From contig ONUE01000005.1 in assembly GCA_900320975.1 (NCBI GenBank), forward strand, positions 1 to 34,055: a stretch of 34,055 bases of DNA, written 5' to 3'. Under the pieces are notes generated by a model. The model had not been told where the DNA came from. It searched no databases and saw only the letters and a list, made by a program, of their open reading frames with translations. Positions within the stretch are counted from its first letter, which is position 1. Each line of letters starts with the position of its first letter. Source of the DNA: an uncultured Bacteroidales bacterium (GTDB lineage: Bacteria > Bacteroidota > Bacteroidia > Bacteroidales > P3). Shown here piece after piece: positions 1-7,566 of this stretch. Position numbers and translations under genes: made by a program.

Positions 1-476
1 TTGAGCTCTAACGCGTCGGGGGTGGTATGGCCCGTGGGCAACTCTTCTTCGTCTATCTTGTTCACTATAGTCGACACCAGACCAACATGATAGCCCAGCT
101 GACGGAACATCCTGTGCAACAGGGTCACGGTGGTGGTCTTGCCGTTGGTGCCGGTGATGCCAATGAGCTTAAGCTGCTCCGAGGGATGACCGTACCAGTT
201 GGCAGCCATCTCACCCAGCGCCTTGCTGCTGTCGGCAACCTTGACATAGGTAATGGCAGACAGAGTCTCCGGCAACTCCTCGCAGACCACAGCAACAGCA
301 CCTTTCTCAACAGCACCGCTTATATAGCTGTGGCCGTCAACCTTGGTGCCGCGCTGTGCCACAAATAGCGTGCCTTCGGCCACACGACGCGAGTCAAACT
401 GTATTTCTTTGACTTCGACATCCGTCGTTCCGATTACCTCGGCATCAATACCTTTTATTATATCTTTTATTTTCAT
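1..476 (-). CDS. murE: MurE, UDP-MurNAc-tripeptide ligase, N-terminal part (cut by window edge)
   Basis: Adds the third amino acid (normally meso-diaminopimelate in this group) to UDP-MurNAc-L-Ala-D-Glu in cytoplasmic peptidoglycan precursor synthesis. The ATG is at 476 and about 158 codons are visible before the left edge. The N-terminal Mur domain carries the FDSR motif near residues 27-30. The ATP-binding P-loop GTNGKTTT is at 109-116, and a TTPD motif, typical of the MurE central domain, lies just before the edge. It is the fifth gene of the minus-strand dcw cluster, 34 nt after ftsI. The catalytic C-terminal half is not visible, so the choice of diaminopimelate over lysine is inferred from the phylum and not seen. 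Confidence 0.93.
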   Translation of the reverse strand, partial: MKIKDIIKGIDAEVIGTTDVEVKEIQFDSRRVAEGTLFVAQRGTKVDGHSYISGAVEKGAVAVVCEELPETLSAITYVKVADSSKALGEMAANWYGHPSEQLKLIGITGTNGKTTTVTLLHRMFRQLGYHVGLVSTIVNKIDEEELPTGHTTPDALEL

Positions 477-510
477 TTTACTATAACCGTTTTGTCCTCT
501 CACTTTTCAA

Positions 511-2722
511 TTATCTCAACTCCAGCACCACAGTCGTCCCCCTCTTGGCCGCTTGGTTGCCCTGTGGACTCTGCGAGCGAACCTTGCCGTAACCGTTCAC
601 CTTCACTTTATAGCCTTCCTCATGCAGTAAAGCTATGGCATCCTTGGCGGTCATACCGTAGCAGTTGGGCACCTTGCCGCTCACCGGCTTGTATGGCACA
701 TAGCGCCCTGTCGTCGAGTCGGTGGCGGCACTATAGCTGACCCACGTGCTGGCGCTGTCGACACCCACATAGGGAATCCAACGTCGGACGCTGCTGCGCA
801 GTAGCGCTGTCTCCTTCCAGACGCGGCCACACACTCTTCACAGCACCGTCGCTCAAGCTCTTGTCAACAGCCACCACACAGTCGCTGATGGTCTTGAAGA
901 CCACGGCGGCTTGACGTCCGTAGACAGGTATGTTCTCCAGCATCACCAGACAGGTATAACGCGGACTCTCCGAGGGGAAGAAGCCGGCAAACGAGGCGTT
1001 GTAGCGTTTCATGTTCGAGTAGCTGTGCACTGCCGTACCTGTCTTGCCAGCGATACCATAGGTCGTGTTCTTGATATTGTTGCCAGTACCGTTCTCCACC
1101 ACACCTTCCAGCATGTCGTGCATCAGCGCCGCAGCACGCTTGTCACACATATTGGCGTTGAGCACCACAGGCTTTATCTCGCTCATGTTACCATCTTTGT
1201 CCATGATGGCCTTGCAGAACAGAGGCTTCACCATGCGTCCACCGGCACCCAGACCGTTGTAGAAGGTCAGCAGCTGTAGAGCCGAAACACGCGTGGAGTA
1301 TCCATAGCAGAAGTTCAGGAAGTCTCGGTTCGAGCGGTGCAGGTCGTTGATATAGGTCTTATACTCCGGCGCCGTGACGTCGGGGTTCAGCTTGCCATAG
1401 GGGAACATGCGCTCCACCAGCGTCCGCAAGGTGTCGCGACGATGATTGTAGAAGCGCCAGCCCAGATCGCTCATACCCACATTCGACGACTGCTCCATCA
1501 CGCCTTTCAGCGTCAGCGAGTCCCAAGCGCCATGGTCGTCCTTGATTTCACCGTTGACGCCGCCGAAGTTCTTGTAGCGCGCCGGCAGCTTCATGGTGGT
1601 GTCTATCTTTATCTCGGGGTCATTGAGCATGGCGGTTAGTATGACAGTCTTGAAGGTGGAGCCTGGCTCATAGACGTCGCTCACGGCGATGTTGCGGTCG
1701 CGCACCTCCATATAGTCGTGCAGGGTGGTGTCGATGGCCAGGTTGACGCATGCCAGCATATAGCCCGTGCTCATCTCCATCAGCATGGCGCAACCCGCCG
1801 TGCCACCATACATGTTGAGGGCTTTGCGGAGCGACGCTTCGGCAATGTCCTGGTAGCGGGTGTCTATAGTCGAGACAATGCTCAGACCGTCAACGCGACG
1901 CTGCAGCACTATAGTGTCCACCGTGGCGGTGTCGGTACGCTGAGCCACTTCCTTACGGGCATAGGGCTCGTCGGGCAGCCAGATACCTTTGGTGAGACGG
2001 CGGCAGTTGAGCAGACCGTCCTGACCACGCAGTATGCTGTCGTAGTATCCTTCGAGGCCTGTGTACGAACCACTCTCCTTGCGGTTGCGGAAGCCTATGG
2101 TGTTGCCTGCCATATTGCCATATATGTGGGCCCTGACCTGATGCACCACACTCTGGCCATCGACTTGGCGCACCACAGCGCGGCTCCAGCCCGGCAGGCG
2201 CGTTATCTGCAGCCACACGGAATAAGGCACATCTCTCTGCACTAGGAAGCAACGACGCGGACGCTCTTTATGGCGCTCGGTGGCGATACGGTCACGGTAG
2301 TAGGCGGCCGTGCGTCCCGGCATAGCATCGGCAAGCATCAGACACAAGGTGTCGAGGTAGCGGCTGAAGTTGCTGTCGACCACAGGGCCACTCTCCATGG
2401 GGTTACCCTTCTTGTCGTACTTAACGTTGCCGTGCTCGTCGAGCTCCTTGCCGTTGTATAGGTCGAGGTACAGGTCGCACTCGGTTACCGTGGTGGCCAG
2501 TATCTTACCGTCGCTGGAGTATATGTTGCCACGTCGTGCAGGGTCGCTGCGCAGACCAGCCTCACGGCGCACACCCAGGGCACGCCACTCGTCACCATGC
2601 ACAAGCTGTATGTCCACCATACCCCATACGATGGCCGCACCCACGCCCAGCGTGAGCAGCAGGTAAAGTACCATCGGCCCCCGCATCATGCGCCTGTCCT
2701 TGTTATCTTCCTTTTCCGTCAC
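511..2722 (-). CDS. ftsI: FtsI / penicillin-binding protein (division transpeptidase) with C-terminal PASTA domain; apparent frameshift
   Basis: Septal D,D-transpeptidase that crosslinks peptidoglycan at division. It has one N-terminal membrane anchor (about residues 17-38) and a pedestal with RGNIYSSDGKIL. The transpeptidase motifs are all present: STFK with nucleophile Ser355, SSN at 412-414 and KTG at 560-562. The frame starting at GTG 2722 (in-frame ATG at 2689 is an alternative) stops at 731 after a tail that no longer looks like the family. The expected end, a PASTA domain (VPNCYGMTAKDAIALLHEEG and onward), continues in the next frame down to 511. Skipping one base around 775-800, possibly at the CCC run of GATTCCCTATG, joins them. 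The enzyme is normally essential and the downstream half is well preserved, so an assembly indel is the simplest explanation; a real truncation or recoding cannot be excluded. Confidence 0.88.
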
Positions 2723-2740
2723 AATATATATTTATACTTA

Positions 2741-2794
2741 ATACTATTGTCTTATTTCTTTAACTCCATACTATTGTCTTATTTCTTTAACTCC
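2741..2794. repeat. Perfect tandem duplication, 2 x 27 bp
   Basis: Two identical 27-bp units (2741-2767 and 2768-2794), each ending in TTTCTTTAACTCC, fill the ftsL-ftsI junction. They lie directly after the ftsL stop and before the ftsI start. The unit is pyrimidine-rich and resembles other simple filler in this window, such as the TTAACTCC-containing hairpin near 24971. It may be a recent slippage product. Confidence 0.9.
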
Positions 2795-2797
2795 CCA

Positions 2798-3262
2798 TCA
2801 CTTCTCACTCAGTTCATACGGAGGTCCCGCCGTTATACCCACTCCCGTTTCCTTCAGGTCGTCGGCAATCTGCGACATCTTCACATTCTGCTGATACTGC
2901 TTCTGCATCTGTATGCGTTGTTCGCGCAGGTAGTTGATACGCTCTTCGATGGCCACCTTCTCGCGACTCATGTTCTCTATGCGATAGCGGTTGCCGATGA
3001 TAAGCAGCAGGTAGAAGAGGCAGAGCAGCAGCAGCGGTATCTGGCGAAGCACCAGCTTGTCAGCCAGCAGGTCACCGCCCAGCACACGGCCGATGCCGCG
3101 GGCAGCCTTGGCACTGCGACCGTCGCTGCGTTGCTTCGGGGCCTTGGCGGCGGTCACCGTCGCTTCGTTCTCGGCGGCAGCTTCCTCGCGCGGAGCTTCA
3201 AGCCCCTCTTCCACGACCTTCACATCGTCGCTGACCTTTTTCTCCCTGAACCTATTTCCCAT
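2798..3262 (-). CDS. ftsL: FtsL-like cell-division protein
   Basis: A 154-aa bitopic division protein of the Bacteroidota FtsL-like family, expected to act with FtsB/FtsQ in recruiting FtsI and FtsW to the septum. Residues 1-75 are a charged, Ala/Lys-rich cytoplasmic tail. A single hydrophobic segment (QIPLLLLCLFYLLLIIGN) follows at about residues 74-91, then a short periplasmic coiled coil rich in E, R and Q (about 95-135). Sequence identity in this family is low, so the call rests on the one-TM plus coiled-coil layout and on its position between rsmH and ftsI in the dcw order. The N-terminal tail is longer than in proteobacterial FtsL. It starts 27 nt after the rsmH stop. Confidence 0.85.
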   Translation of the reverse strand: MGNRFREKKVSDDVKVVEEGLEAPREEAAAENEATVTAAKAPKQRSDGRSAKAARGIGRVLGGDLLADKLVLRQIPLLLLCLFYLLLIIGNRYRIENMSREKVAIEERINYLREQRIQMQKQYQQNVKMSQIADDLKETGVGITAGPPYELSEK

Positions 3263-3289
3263 TATTAGTTACTATTATCTATTGTCGTT

Positions 3290-4261
3290 TCACTCCTTCG
3301 CACCTTTCACTTCCACCTTCTCGGCCACCCTCAGCCTTGCGCTGCGGGCGCGGCTGTTGACGGCCACCTCCTCCGGTGTGGCGGCGGTGTTCACCAGCTG
3401 GTGCAGCGGCGCCAGCGGGTTGCCGTAGAAGTCTTTCTCCACCACCCCTTCAAAATTGCCGCTGCGCATAAAGTTCTTCACCAGACGGTCCTCGAGCGAG
3501 TGGTAGCTTATCACCACCAGCCTGCCACCCACAGGCAGCAACTCGGTGGCCTGCATGAGCATCTCGCGCAGGGCCTCCAGTTCGCCGTTCACCTCGATGC
3601 GCAACGCCTGGAACAGCATGGCCAGGTATTTGTTCTCCATGCCGCGCGGCAGATGACGGCTCACGGCCTCCTTGAGGTCCGTCGTCGTCACTATCTCGCG
3701 CCGCTCGCCGTTCTCCATCCTCCATCTCACTATCGCCTTAGCCATCTGGCGTGCGTTGGGCAGCTCGCCGTAGAGCTTCAGTATACGTGCCAAACCCTCC
3801 TCGTCGAGGCTGTTGACGAGGTCACGTGCCGTAGTGTCGCCGCGACGGTCCATGCGGAGATCCAGCTCGCCGTCGAAGCGCGTGGAGAAGCCACGCTCGG
3901 CCACGTCGAACTGGTGGCTGCTGACACCCAGGTCGGCCAGCACGCCGTCCACCCGACGCACACCGTGCAGTCGAAGATAGTTCTTCAGGTAACGGAAGTT
4001 CTCACCGATGAACGTGAATTGCCCGTCGCTCTCAACACTCCACTCTCCACTTTCCACTCTCGCAGCAGCATCCTCGTCCTGGTCGAAGGCATAAAGACGA
4101 CCCTCCGGTCCGAGACGCTCCATGATGGCACGAGAATGGCCGCCGCCGCCGAAGGTCACGTCTACAAACGTGCCGTCGGGGTGGATGTTCAGGCCGTCCA
4201 CCGCCTCACGCAGCATCACTGGTACGTGATAGCTATCAACTATCGATTCTGCTCTTTCCAC
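3290..4261 (-). CDS. rsmH: RsmH, 16S rRNA (cytosine1402-N4)-methyltransferase
   Basis: Methylates N4 of C1402 in 16S rRNA using S-adenosylmethionine (formerly MraW). Visible family blocks are YHVPVMLREAVDGL at the start, the SAM-binding VDVTFGGGGHSRAI, FDQDEDA, VLADLGVSSHQFD, RGFSTRFDGELDLRMD and the C-terminal VISYHSLEDRLVK. The frame is open further upstream (ATG at 4327, GTG at 4336), but those starts lie up to 100 nt inside mraZ. The GTG at 4261 begins close to the conserved YHVP block and overlaps mraZ by only 26 nt, so I prefer it, without certainty. A small insertion VESGEWSVES, encoded by a GAGTGGA-type simple repeat (about 4027-4065), sits between the SAM loop and the FTFIGENF block. 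Second gene of the dcw operon. Confidence 0.93.
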   Translation of the reverse strand: MERAESIVDSYHVPVMLREAVDGLNIHPDGTFVDVTFGGGGHSRAIMERLGPEGRLYAFDQDEDAAARVESGEWSVESDGQFTFIGENFRYLKNYLRLHGVRRVDGVLADLGVSSHQFDVAERGFSTRFDGELDLRMDRRGDTTARDLVNSLDEEGLARILKLYGELPNARQMAKAIVRWRMENGERREIVTTTDLKEAVSRHLPRGMENKYLAMLFQALRIEVNGELEALREMLMQATELLPVGGRLVVISYHSLEDRLVKNFMRSGNFEGVVEKDFYGNPLAPLHQLVNTAATPEEVAVNSRARSARLRVAEKVEVKGAKE

Positions 4262-4733
4262 TTTCAACCGGCTCTTTTTGCTCCGCGGGAGCTCCCGCGC
4301 CGAGCAGCTCCTCTGCACGTCGTGCATAGTCGCCACCCGCTTCGTTCATCCTGTCGTAGGCCTTACGGTCCCAGAGCTCGATGAACTTGCCAGTCGATTG
4401 CAGAACCACCTCCTTGGCCTTGGCCACCACAGCCTTCTGCTCGGCGGGTATCAGGAGTCGGTCGTTGGTGTCCAACTCGATGATGTTGCCCTCCGTCAGC
4501 TTGCGCAGCAGCTCGCGGTCCTCACGGCGGTATGGGTTAAGCTTCTCTTGGAGTTTCTCCACTTCCTCCCTGAAACTGGCGTAAGTCCACAGCTCCAAAC
4601 ACTCGGCATAGATACTCTGGCGGATGACGAAACGACCGTCCTCGGTCTCCAACTGCCTCTTCAAGGCAATTGGGAACTTGAAACGACCGTTCGAGTCCAC
4701 CTTACAGTATTCTTTTCCAAGTATTAAGGCCAT
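4236..4733 (-). CDS. mraZ: MraZ, transcriptional regulator at the head of the dcw cluster
   Basis: DNA-binding AbrB-like protein that represses dcw transcription in studied bacteria by binding direct repeats ahead of its own gene. The 165-aa product has the two tandem MraZ (SpoVT/AbrB-type) modules: KEYCKVDSNGRFKFPIALKR near the N-terminus and ELDTNDRLLIPAEQK near residues 86-100, each with a D-x-(N)-(G/D)-R-(F/L) signature. The last ~25 residues (GAPAEQKEPVESGKSRIDS) are a family-atypical tail that overlaps the rsmH start. ATG 4733 leads the minus-strand cluster mraZ-rsmH-ftsL-ftsI-murE. I did not find convincing MraZ-box direct repeats upstream. Confidence 0.95.
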   Translation of the reverse strand: MALILGKEYCKVDSNGRFKFPIALKRQLETEDGRFVIRQSIYAECLELWTYASFREEVEKLQEKLNPYRREDRELLRKLTEGNIIELDTNDRLLIPAEQKAVVAKAKEVVLQSTGKFIELWDRKAYDRMNEAGGDYARRAEELLGAGAPAEQKEPVESGKSRIDS

Positions 4734-4757
4734 TTTTACCTACTATATTTCAGGATG

Positions 4758-4794
4758 TAAAATTACGAAGAAAATTCCAATTACTGCCAAAAAA
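4758..4794 (-). promoter_or_regulatory. Possible promoter of the dcw cluster (weak match)
   Basis: Upstream of mraZ on the minus strand, TAATTTTA (4765-4758) resembles the Bacteroidota -7 element TAnnTTTG with one mismatch. A TTTTTTG run (about 4794-4788) lies 22 nt further up as a candidate -33 element. The spacing is slightly long, so this is tentative. Confidence 0.35.
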
Positions 4795-5083
4795 TTCCTT
4801 TTTTTGTTTTTTTTACCCAATTATTGTTGTTCATAACCCTTAACGCAACATTCCGAAAAATGTTTCACTTTATCCCCAAATAATCTTCAATCCTCTGATT
4901 ATCACCACAAATATTTTTCACATCCCTCTCCCCGTTTCCCAGTTTTCAGCGCCGCCACCCTGTTGATAAAAACTCGCCTCCCGACACCCCATCCACCCCC
5001 AAACGTCACTCCAAAGGTGAAATACACCTCCCAACACCCTACCACCTACCTATGGTAAAGGATGGATGGGAGATAGCCCTGAG
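4795..5083. other. Intergenic region between divergent mraZ and surface-protein gene, no gene seen
   Basis: The first part is A/T-rich and the part from about 4921 is pyrimidine-rich (CCTCTCCCCG, CCATCCACCCCC). A short dyad AGGTG-AAATA-CACCT lies near 5016-5030. I see no coding frame, RNA gene or convincing plus-strand promoter for the downstream gene. Confidence 0.5.
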
Positions 5084-7293
5084 ATGGGTAAGCACTCATC
5101 GTCTTTTTTGCGCTTTTTGGCGTACCCGCCGCCGCCCAAACCATCGACACCTGCCATAACTTCATCTCCGCAGGACGTGACTTTTGGGTGATGTTCCTCT
5201 ACAATTACAACATCGGCGGCACCTACAATCAAAACCGTCGCCTTTATTTTGCCAGTACAGAGGTTGCAACGGTAAACGTGCACAACAACGCTACGGGCAA
5301 CGACTCATTCTTTCTAACAGGTCCCAACTTCAACACCATACGCTCTTATGGAAACAACCAACTACAGGTTGGCACTGTATTTGAAGGGGGATATCACATC
5401 ACCAGTTCTGCTGATATCTGGCTTTATGCCCGCAATTTCATGCAGAACACACTGGATGCAACAGTAGTATTTCCCTCCGAAGCCCTGGGAACGCGCTACA
5501 TCGTGCAAGACTATCCCTCAACCGACAATCATGGTGGCGAGGTGGGATTTGTCGCCACAGAAGACGGTACAGTGCTTTCCATGACAGTGCCCTGCGGAAT
5601 ACAGGGAACCTCAATTACTTCCGGCACCACATTGTCCATCACCCTCAATCAAGGCCAGGCCTACATGCTACTGGCGGCACGGGGAGGCTCTTTAAGCGGA
5701 ATGGAGGTAACTTCCAACGGAAAACCTTTCGCTATGTTTCACGGAGACTGGAACAATGCCGTCCCCCAATACGCCGACGCCCGCGACCATTGCTATGAAC
5801 AAGCACTGCCGGTAGATAAATGGGGAACTGAATTCATCTTTGGAAGCATTCCTCCACAGAGCTCCGTCAACCACGTCCGCATTACTGCTTCCGAGGACAA
5901 TACTCTTATCACCCGAGAAGGATCCTCAAATATCGGCCCACTGCAACGGGGACAAACGTGGCAGGGTTCGATGTCTAATGGCGAAATATGGCATCTCACT
6001 GCAACCAATCCCATACAGGTAATCCTTTACATGGGCAGCTTTGACTATACAAGCGTGGGCGATCCATCGTCAGTCACCATTCCTCCGCTCAGCCACGCCA
6101 TTTGCGACAGCCGTTTTAACTGCGACCGCACTGATTCAATCAAGACCGAAACCCATTACTTGAGTATTGTGTGCCACGAAGACTACGACTCGGGACTAAC
6201 CCTCGATGAACAGCCCATCGGGTCACGCGGAACGGTCACCTCTATTGGAAACTACCGCTACCGCACAGTGCAGGTACCTTACACCACTGCCAACCAAGGT
6301 TTTCACCGTTTGCAAAACAACTTGGGGCCTTTTGTTGCCTATGCATACGGATACAGTTACACCACGAGAGAGAGTTACGCGTTCCCTCTCGGCTTTTCCT
6401 TCGATACCGTCATTGTTGGGCCTCAACCGCAGCCTCAGACGCACCGTGACACTGTCGCCTTCTACGATAGCGTCTGTCAGGGGCATGCCTATAACAACAA
6501 CAGTTTCAGCATCGGGGTGGACGAGACGCAGGTTGCCACAATCCTCTCGCGGATGGATTCCACAGTGGTAGACGACACCACCATCCACTACCGCAGCCTC
6601 ACGCTCACCGTGCTGCCAACTGCCAGCGAGGTTGTCAACACAACGCTTCCAACAAACGGAATTCTCAACTTTGGCGACACCGTAATCACCGACAGCGGCA
6701 CCTATGTCTTCCACCTAACCGCCGCCAACGGCTGCGATTCCACACTGACGCTCCACGTACAATTCTGTGATACCTCCATCTGCTTTGAATTCGATGGACT
6801 TCCCTTTATCGATTTTGATCACCCTGTTGTCTTACTTCAAGACTGCTCTCCGAACCGGCAAAGCACGCGATGGGAGTTCAGCGATGGATACCAAATCAGT
6901 GGCGAGCGCGCACGACGTCTATTCAAACAACCGCTGCCCGACACCGTCATCGTCACCTTGACCACCTGCAACAAGGACGGCTGTTGTGCCGACACCACCT
7001 TCGGTTTTGCTCCGAAGATTCGCTCTGTGTGGTTCCCCAACATCTTCTTCCCCGATCAGGAGATTAACAACACCTTCGGCTGTTACACCAGCTATGAGGT
7101 GGTCAATTTCGAGTTGGAGATATACAACCGCTGGGGGTTCTTATTGTGGAGCACCACCGACATCAGCGCCCAATGGGACGGCACCTACAATGGCAAGCCC
7201 GTGCCACAAGGCGCATATGTCTACAAATGGTTCCTCGAGGACATCTACGGTGACTACGAAAACGGTATCGGCACCGTCTCTCTTGTCCGGTAA
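5084..7293 (+). CDS. IgGFc-binding-like surface protein with T9SS type B (CHU_C) sorting domain; probable frameshift in signal peptide
   Basis: Predicted secreted or surface-anchored protein exported by Sec and then the type IX system. The uninterrupted frame starts only at GTG 5188, inside the conserved block GRDFWVMFLYNYN. Read upstream in the same frame, the DNA gives VFFALFGVPAAAQTIDTCHNFISA, a good signal-peptide end, but no start codon. The nearest ATG (5084) is one frame off and would join if the T6 run at 5104-5109 had one more T. The N-terminal ~400 residues resemble the IgGFc-binding domain (FWV.F, ATEDGT, G.LSGMEVTSNGKPFAMFHGD, ALPVDKWGTEF). A Cys/GCDST.L repeat region follows. The last ~85 residues (PNIFFPDQEINNTFG, YNRWG, WDGTYNGKPVPQGAYVYKW) form the CHU_C gliding-motility C-terminal domain. 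Its ligand is unknown. Base composition appears less GC-rich than neighbouring genes. Confidence 0.82.
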
Positions 7294-7349
7294 CAAGCAC
7301 CTTCCCTTATATTCCCAAAACCGACCTCAAACCACTCTCTACAGGTACT

Positions 7350-7455
7350 CTCCCCACCCTACCCGCTCCGTCCCCGCTCCGACCCCGCTCCGACTGTTCA
7401 CCGGTTGTTTAACGGTTTTTGGTCGGAGCGGGGACGGAGGGGGGACGGAGAGGGG
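7350..7455 (+). repeat. Intergenic inverted-repeat element, copy 1 of 3
   Basis: The 26-bp centre at 7395-7420 contains CACCGGTTGTTTAACGG and is identical in all three copies. It is flanked by a C-rich left arm of ~11-bp units of the type CGCTCCGWCCC (7350-7394) and a G-rich right arm (GGGACGGAGSG-type units, 7421-7455) that is its approximate reverse complement. This copy lies 56 nt after the surface-protein stop and 45 nt before the promoter of the S46 peptidase gene. Confidence 0.9.
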
Positions 7456-7499
7456 TGCGCCCGCGCTTGTTTTGTCTCAAAAACGTTTTAACATTTTTA

Positions 7500-7530
7500 T
7501 TTGCGGTATCGCAAAAAAGTAGTATCTTTG
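7500..7530 (+). promoter_or_regulatory. Promoter of the S46 peptidase-rpoN-ribH-fmt operon, with overlapping dyad
   Basis: TTTG (7500-7503), 19 nt, then TATCTTTG (7523-7530) is an exact Bacteroidota -33/-7 promoter. It predicts transcription from about 7536-7538 and a ~30-nt leader before ATG 7567. A dyad TTTGCG-GTAT-CGCAAA (7500-7515) covers the -33 box and could be a regulator site. Confidence 0.82.
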
Positions 7531-7566
7531 CAAAAAACAAATATAATTGTAAAAATAAATAAAACA

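Noticed and set aside
3401..4384. A 327-codon plus-strand frame opposite rsmH
   Set aside because: RsmH on the minus strand has all family motifs; the opposite frame is His/Ala/Val-rich shadow sequence.
7370..7450. Shared peptide text (PLRLFTGCLTVFG) in frames crossing element copies 1 and 3
   Set aside because: It comes from the conserved DNA centre of the repeat, lies in different nongenic contexts without a start, and copy 2 has no such gene. DNA conservation, not coding, explains it.
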